Assembly (NCBI GenBank): GCA_002448235.1 | Contig: DIXF01000013.1 | Coordinates: forward strand, 1 to 64,000 | Origin: Syntrophaceae bacterium UBA6087 | GTDB taxonomy: Bacteria > Desulfobacterota > Desulfomonilia > UBA1062 | Length of the DNA stretch: 64,000 nucleotides | Direction of reading: 5' to 3' | Shown here: piece by piece, positions 62,169-64,000 of the stretch | Layout of the letters: each line of letters starts with the position of its first letter | Position numbering within the stretch: position 1 is the first letter of the stretch | Position numbers and translations under genes: made by a program | The notes under the pieces: model-generated | The model's database searches: none | What the model saw: only the letters and a program-made list of their open reading frames with translations | Told to the model about the DNA's origin: nothing

Positions 62169-63427
62169 TACATTTCTCCTGACAGCTGCCTGATGCGGGA
62201 GCTCAAGACACGCTCCGCATCGGATATGTCGTTTTGTGTCTGGTGCGGGATGGGGATATGGGGCAGTGAAAGAGTCTCGCCGATCTTCACACTCACGGGA
62301 GACTTCTCGATGGAGGATTCCCACCTGGGCATCAGCTTGTATGCCCCGGATATTCCCACGGGGATGACCGGCTTTCCCAGTGCGAGGACAAGGCGCATAG
62401 TACCCCGTTTGAAGGGGAGCAGCCTGTTGTCCCAGGTCCTCTCGCCTTCAGGGTATATACCCAGGATGTGCCCCTGCCGGATTATGCGGACGGCGTTGCG
62501 CACTGCCTGTGTGTCGATGGTGTATCTCCTCACGGGAAATCCCCTGGCATGCCTGATCGCCCAGGTCAGCAGAGTATTCTTAAGCTCGGAGTTCTTGGCC
62601 ATGAACCAGATGTGCCGCTTTGGAAACGCGCCGAGGATGATGGAATCCAGAAACGATGTATGGTTCGAAAGGAGCACAGCAGCACCTGTCTCGGGAATAT
62701 TTTCGAGCCCCTGTATATCGACGGAGAACAGTCTCTTGATAACCGGCCTGCCGATCAGTCTGACCACGGCCAGGGGTATGCTCGTATCTGCGGCGTACCA
62801 TTTTTCTACGGGTACGCGCAAGGTTTTGTGACCCGGGGCCTTTGACGGCCTGTCTCTGAGCTCGTTCTGGAGCCTGATCCTGGGGTAGAACTCTACGATC
62901 TTCTCAGGTGCATGGTGCTGGGCCAGGGCCTTTCGGATGAAGTCTTCCCACTTCTTTCCGGATTCGTTCTGAAAATCGAAGAACAGTGCCCCTTGTCCGC
63001 GGCTGACGAGGATAATGGTGTTCGAGTCGATGGTGACGCCGCAAAGATCGTCAAAGGGCAGCGCAAAGGCTTCCTTCCGGCCGGAAAAGACGATCTCGCC
63101 GGTTTTCAGGATCAGTGCACCCTCATCGGATGCCTCCCGGGCGAAATGAGTGGCGATCACGCCTGCAAAGCCCCTGAATATACCCCTGGTCGATTCCCGG
63201 GAGAGGATAACCCGGGAGCCGTTGAGGATAGTCCCGCTCTGATCGGAGGGCAGGTCAAAGGATAGGACCTTGTCGTACCAGTACCCAACGGTATTTTTTT
63301 CACCGTTGATGGAGATTTCCGAGCGGGAGAGGATCTGAACATCCCCGCCGCACAGGGTACACCGGCCGCCTTCGAGCCAGTCGAACTCACCGCACAGAGG
63401 GCATCTATAGAGGATATCGGTGATCAT
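62165..63427 (-). CDS. Zinc-ribbon plus PlsC-type acyltransferase (420 aa)
   Basis: Three parts: an N-terminal zinc ribbon (C9, C12, C23, C26), a beta-rich middle (about 35-190) that may be a PH-like domain, and a 1-acyl-glycerol-3-phosphate acyltransferase-type domain (about 215-420) with NHTSFLD at 255-261 and YPEGERT at 325-331, the two catalytic motifs. It should transfer an acyl chain to a lysophospholipid-like acceptor at the inner membrane. The N-terminal additions are not usual for PlsC. Directly coupled to RNase J (4-nt overlap). Confidence 0.88.
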   Translation of the reverse strand: MITDILYRCPLCGEFDWLEGGRCTLCGGDVQILSRSEISINGEKNTVGYWYDKVLSFDLPSDQSGTILNGSRVILSRESTRGIFRGFAGVIATHFAREASDEGALILKTGEIVFSGRKEAFALPFDDLCGVTIDSNTIILVSRGQGALFFDFQNESGKKWEDFIRKALAQHHAPEKIVEFYPRIRLQNELRDRPSKAPGHKTLRVPVEKWYAADTSIPLAVVRLIGRPVIKRLFSVDIQGLENIPETGAAVLLSNHTSFLDSIILGAFPKRHIWFMAKNSELKNTLLTWAIRHARGFPVRRYTIDTQAVRNAVRIIRQGHILGIYPEGERTWDNRLLPFKRGTMRLVLALGKPVIPVGISGAYKLMPRWESSIEKSPVSVKIGETLSLPHIPIPHQTQNDISDAERVLSSRIRQLSGEMY

Positions 63428-63588
63428 AGGCTACAAAGTATAGCCTAATTTTACCGAGTTGTACACACCGACAGCGGGGAGAAAGGCCTGGAACATGGTA
63501 AAGGGGATTACAAAACTTTTACCATAATGTCAAATGCCCGGAAGGATTGAGAGAAGGCATATCGGCGGTAATCGTAAAAAAAGAAGGA

Positions 63589-63921
63589 TCAGTTTTTGCC
63601 GGTGAGAACGTTCATGAGGTCGGTCATCATTTCTTCGCGGGTTTCGATGGCGCTTAAGACCGCTTCGAAACCCCGCTGGGCAAGGATGATATCGCCGAAT
63701 TCCTCGGGGATATCGACATTGGACGTATAGTGGCCGTCCTCGGTGGGAACGCCTTCTACTGTCGATCTGGTTGTCACCGTATCCACGGTTCCCTTTGCGC
63801 CTTCGACGATTGTTGTTCTGATGGATTTATAATCCTGGGTGTTCATGTTTGCGATGTTGGACGAAGCATTTGAAAGAAGGAGTTCATTTGCTCTCAGACC
63901 TGAAATTAATATGTCCGACAT
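63589..63921 (-). CDS. Flagellar basal-body rod (FlgB/FlgC)-like protein, orphan (110 aa)
   Basis: The start is ATG 63921 after AGGGTGAG. The N-terminus SGLRANELLLSNASSNIANMNTQDYKSIRTTI carries the flagellar rod/hook family signature (N-A-x-N-I-A-N-x-x-T), and the C-terminus (RGFEAVLSAIETREEMMTDLMNVL) is the matching heptad helix. It is shorter than FlgC, and no other flagellar genes are in the window, so it may be a stray paralogue or the edge of a cluster beyond the right end. Confidence 0.7.
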   Translation of the reverse strand: MSDILISGLRANELLLSNASSNIANMNTQDYKSIRTTIVEGAKGTVDTVTTRSTVEGVPTEDGHYTSNVDIPEEFGDIILAQRGFEAVLSAIETREEMMTDLMNVLTGKN

Positions 63922-63931
63922 AATCTCACCC

Positions 63932-63961
63932 TTGCTCAAGTATCGGTTGAACGGCTATAAT
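63932..63961 (+). promoter_or_regulatory. Possible promoter of the divergent right-edge gene
   Basis: TATAAT at 63956-63961 with TTGCTC at 63932-63937 and an 18-bp spacer. The -10 is perfect, the -35 weak. The mRNA start would be about 63968, next to the ATG at 63969, so the transcript might be leaderless. Confidence 0.45.
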
Positions 63962-63968
63962 CTTGAAT

Positions 63969-64000
63969 ATGAAAAAACCGGGATTGCTTGAAAAGCTCAT
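63969..64000 (+). CDS. Partial ORF, cut by the window end
   Basis: The frame reads MKKPGLLEKL before the window ends. A perfect TATAAT lies 7 bp upstream. The gene cannot be identified from ten residues. Confidence 0.4.
   Translation, partial: MKKPGLLEKL

Overview
The window is bacterial chromosomal DNA, GC-rich overall with an AT-rich left edge. Gene content points to a strictly anaerobic, Gram-negative deltaproteobacterium-type organism (Desulfobacterota/Syntrophorhabdus-like; inference, no taxonomic marker search was possible). Supporting signs are a desulfoferrodoxin-ferritin-flavodiiron-rubredoxin-rubrerythrin set, lipoproteins with lipoboxes, LolA, an MCE/MlaD protein, the rplM-rpsI-argC gene order, a MEMO-family protein and a large fused CoA-transferase.

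Layout. 1-1286: leftward integron gene cassettes, two AT-rich ORFs of unknown function separated by a 57-bp attC site; no integrase is visible where one would be expected. 1287-1813: non-coding, with repeated TGGAAAA motifs and a terminator. 1814-4690: a 576-aa protein I cannot name, behind a long TetR-type regulator with a palindromic operator. 4976-6335: a small exported protein and a TatT-like lipoprotein. 6398-12038: a complete peptide/nickel-type ABC transporter operon. 12058-20535: CorC/TlyC-like protein, tiny membrane protein, FAD-Rieske oxidoreductase, GT4 glycosyltransferase plus glycogen debranching enzyme, a Kv-like channel with an unusual filter, MscL. 20567-29087: FAD oxidoreductase, pyruvyltransferase-like protein, small stress-type genes, CoA-transferase, FAD-linked dehydrogenase, MEMO. 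29228-33776: argC-rpsI-rplM, a response regulator, a nucleotidyltransferase and a DUF2804 protein.

33949-34142 is a near-perfect 190-bp hairpin, probably a non-autonomous mobile repeat. 34477-36423 is an HDOD-GAF-HisKA protein with three C-terminal GFEDY repeats and no ATPase domain. 36492-41377 is ispG-proS-rel. 41424-42583 holds a lipoprotein gene, a possible small RNA, rpmB and tRNA-Leu(GAG) with a clear promoter. 42807-47186 is an oxygen-defence cluster under a Fur/PerR-like box: superoxide reductase, ferritin, ferritin-like protein, flavodiiron protein, rubredoxin, TIGR02757 protein, rubrerythrin. Superoxide and peroxide would be reduced by rubredoxin-fed enzymes while ferritin stores the iron.

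47278-53687 is a leftward def-fmt, rpe-TPR-mlaD-repeat-protein region. 53740-63427 runs leftward through a small Cys-rich protein, Sir2, an NCS2 permease, aroE, lolA-ftsK and a zinc-ribbon acyltransferase translationally coupled to RNase J. The right edge has an orphan flagellar-rod-like gene and the start of a divergent gene.

The best candidates for something undescribed are the integron cassettes, the HDOD/GFEDY protein, the ten-repeat exported protein beside MlaD, and the zinc-ribbon acyltransferase-RNase J pair.
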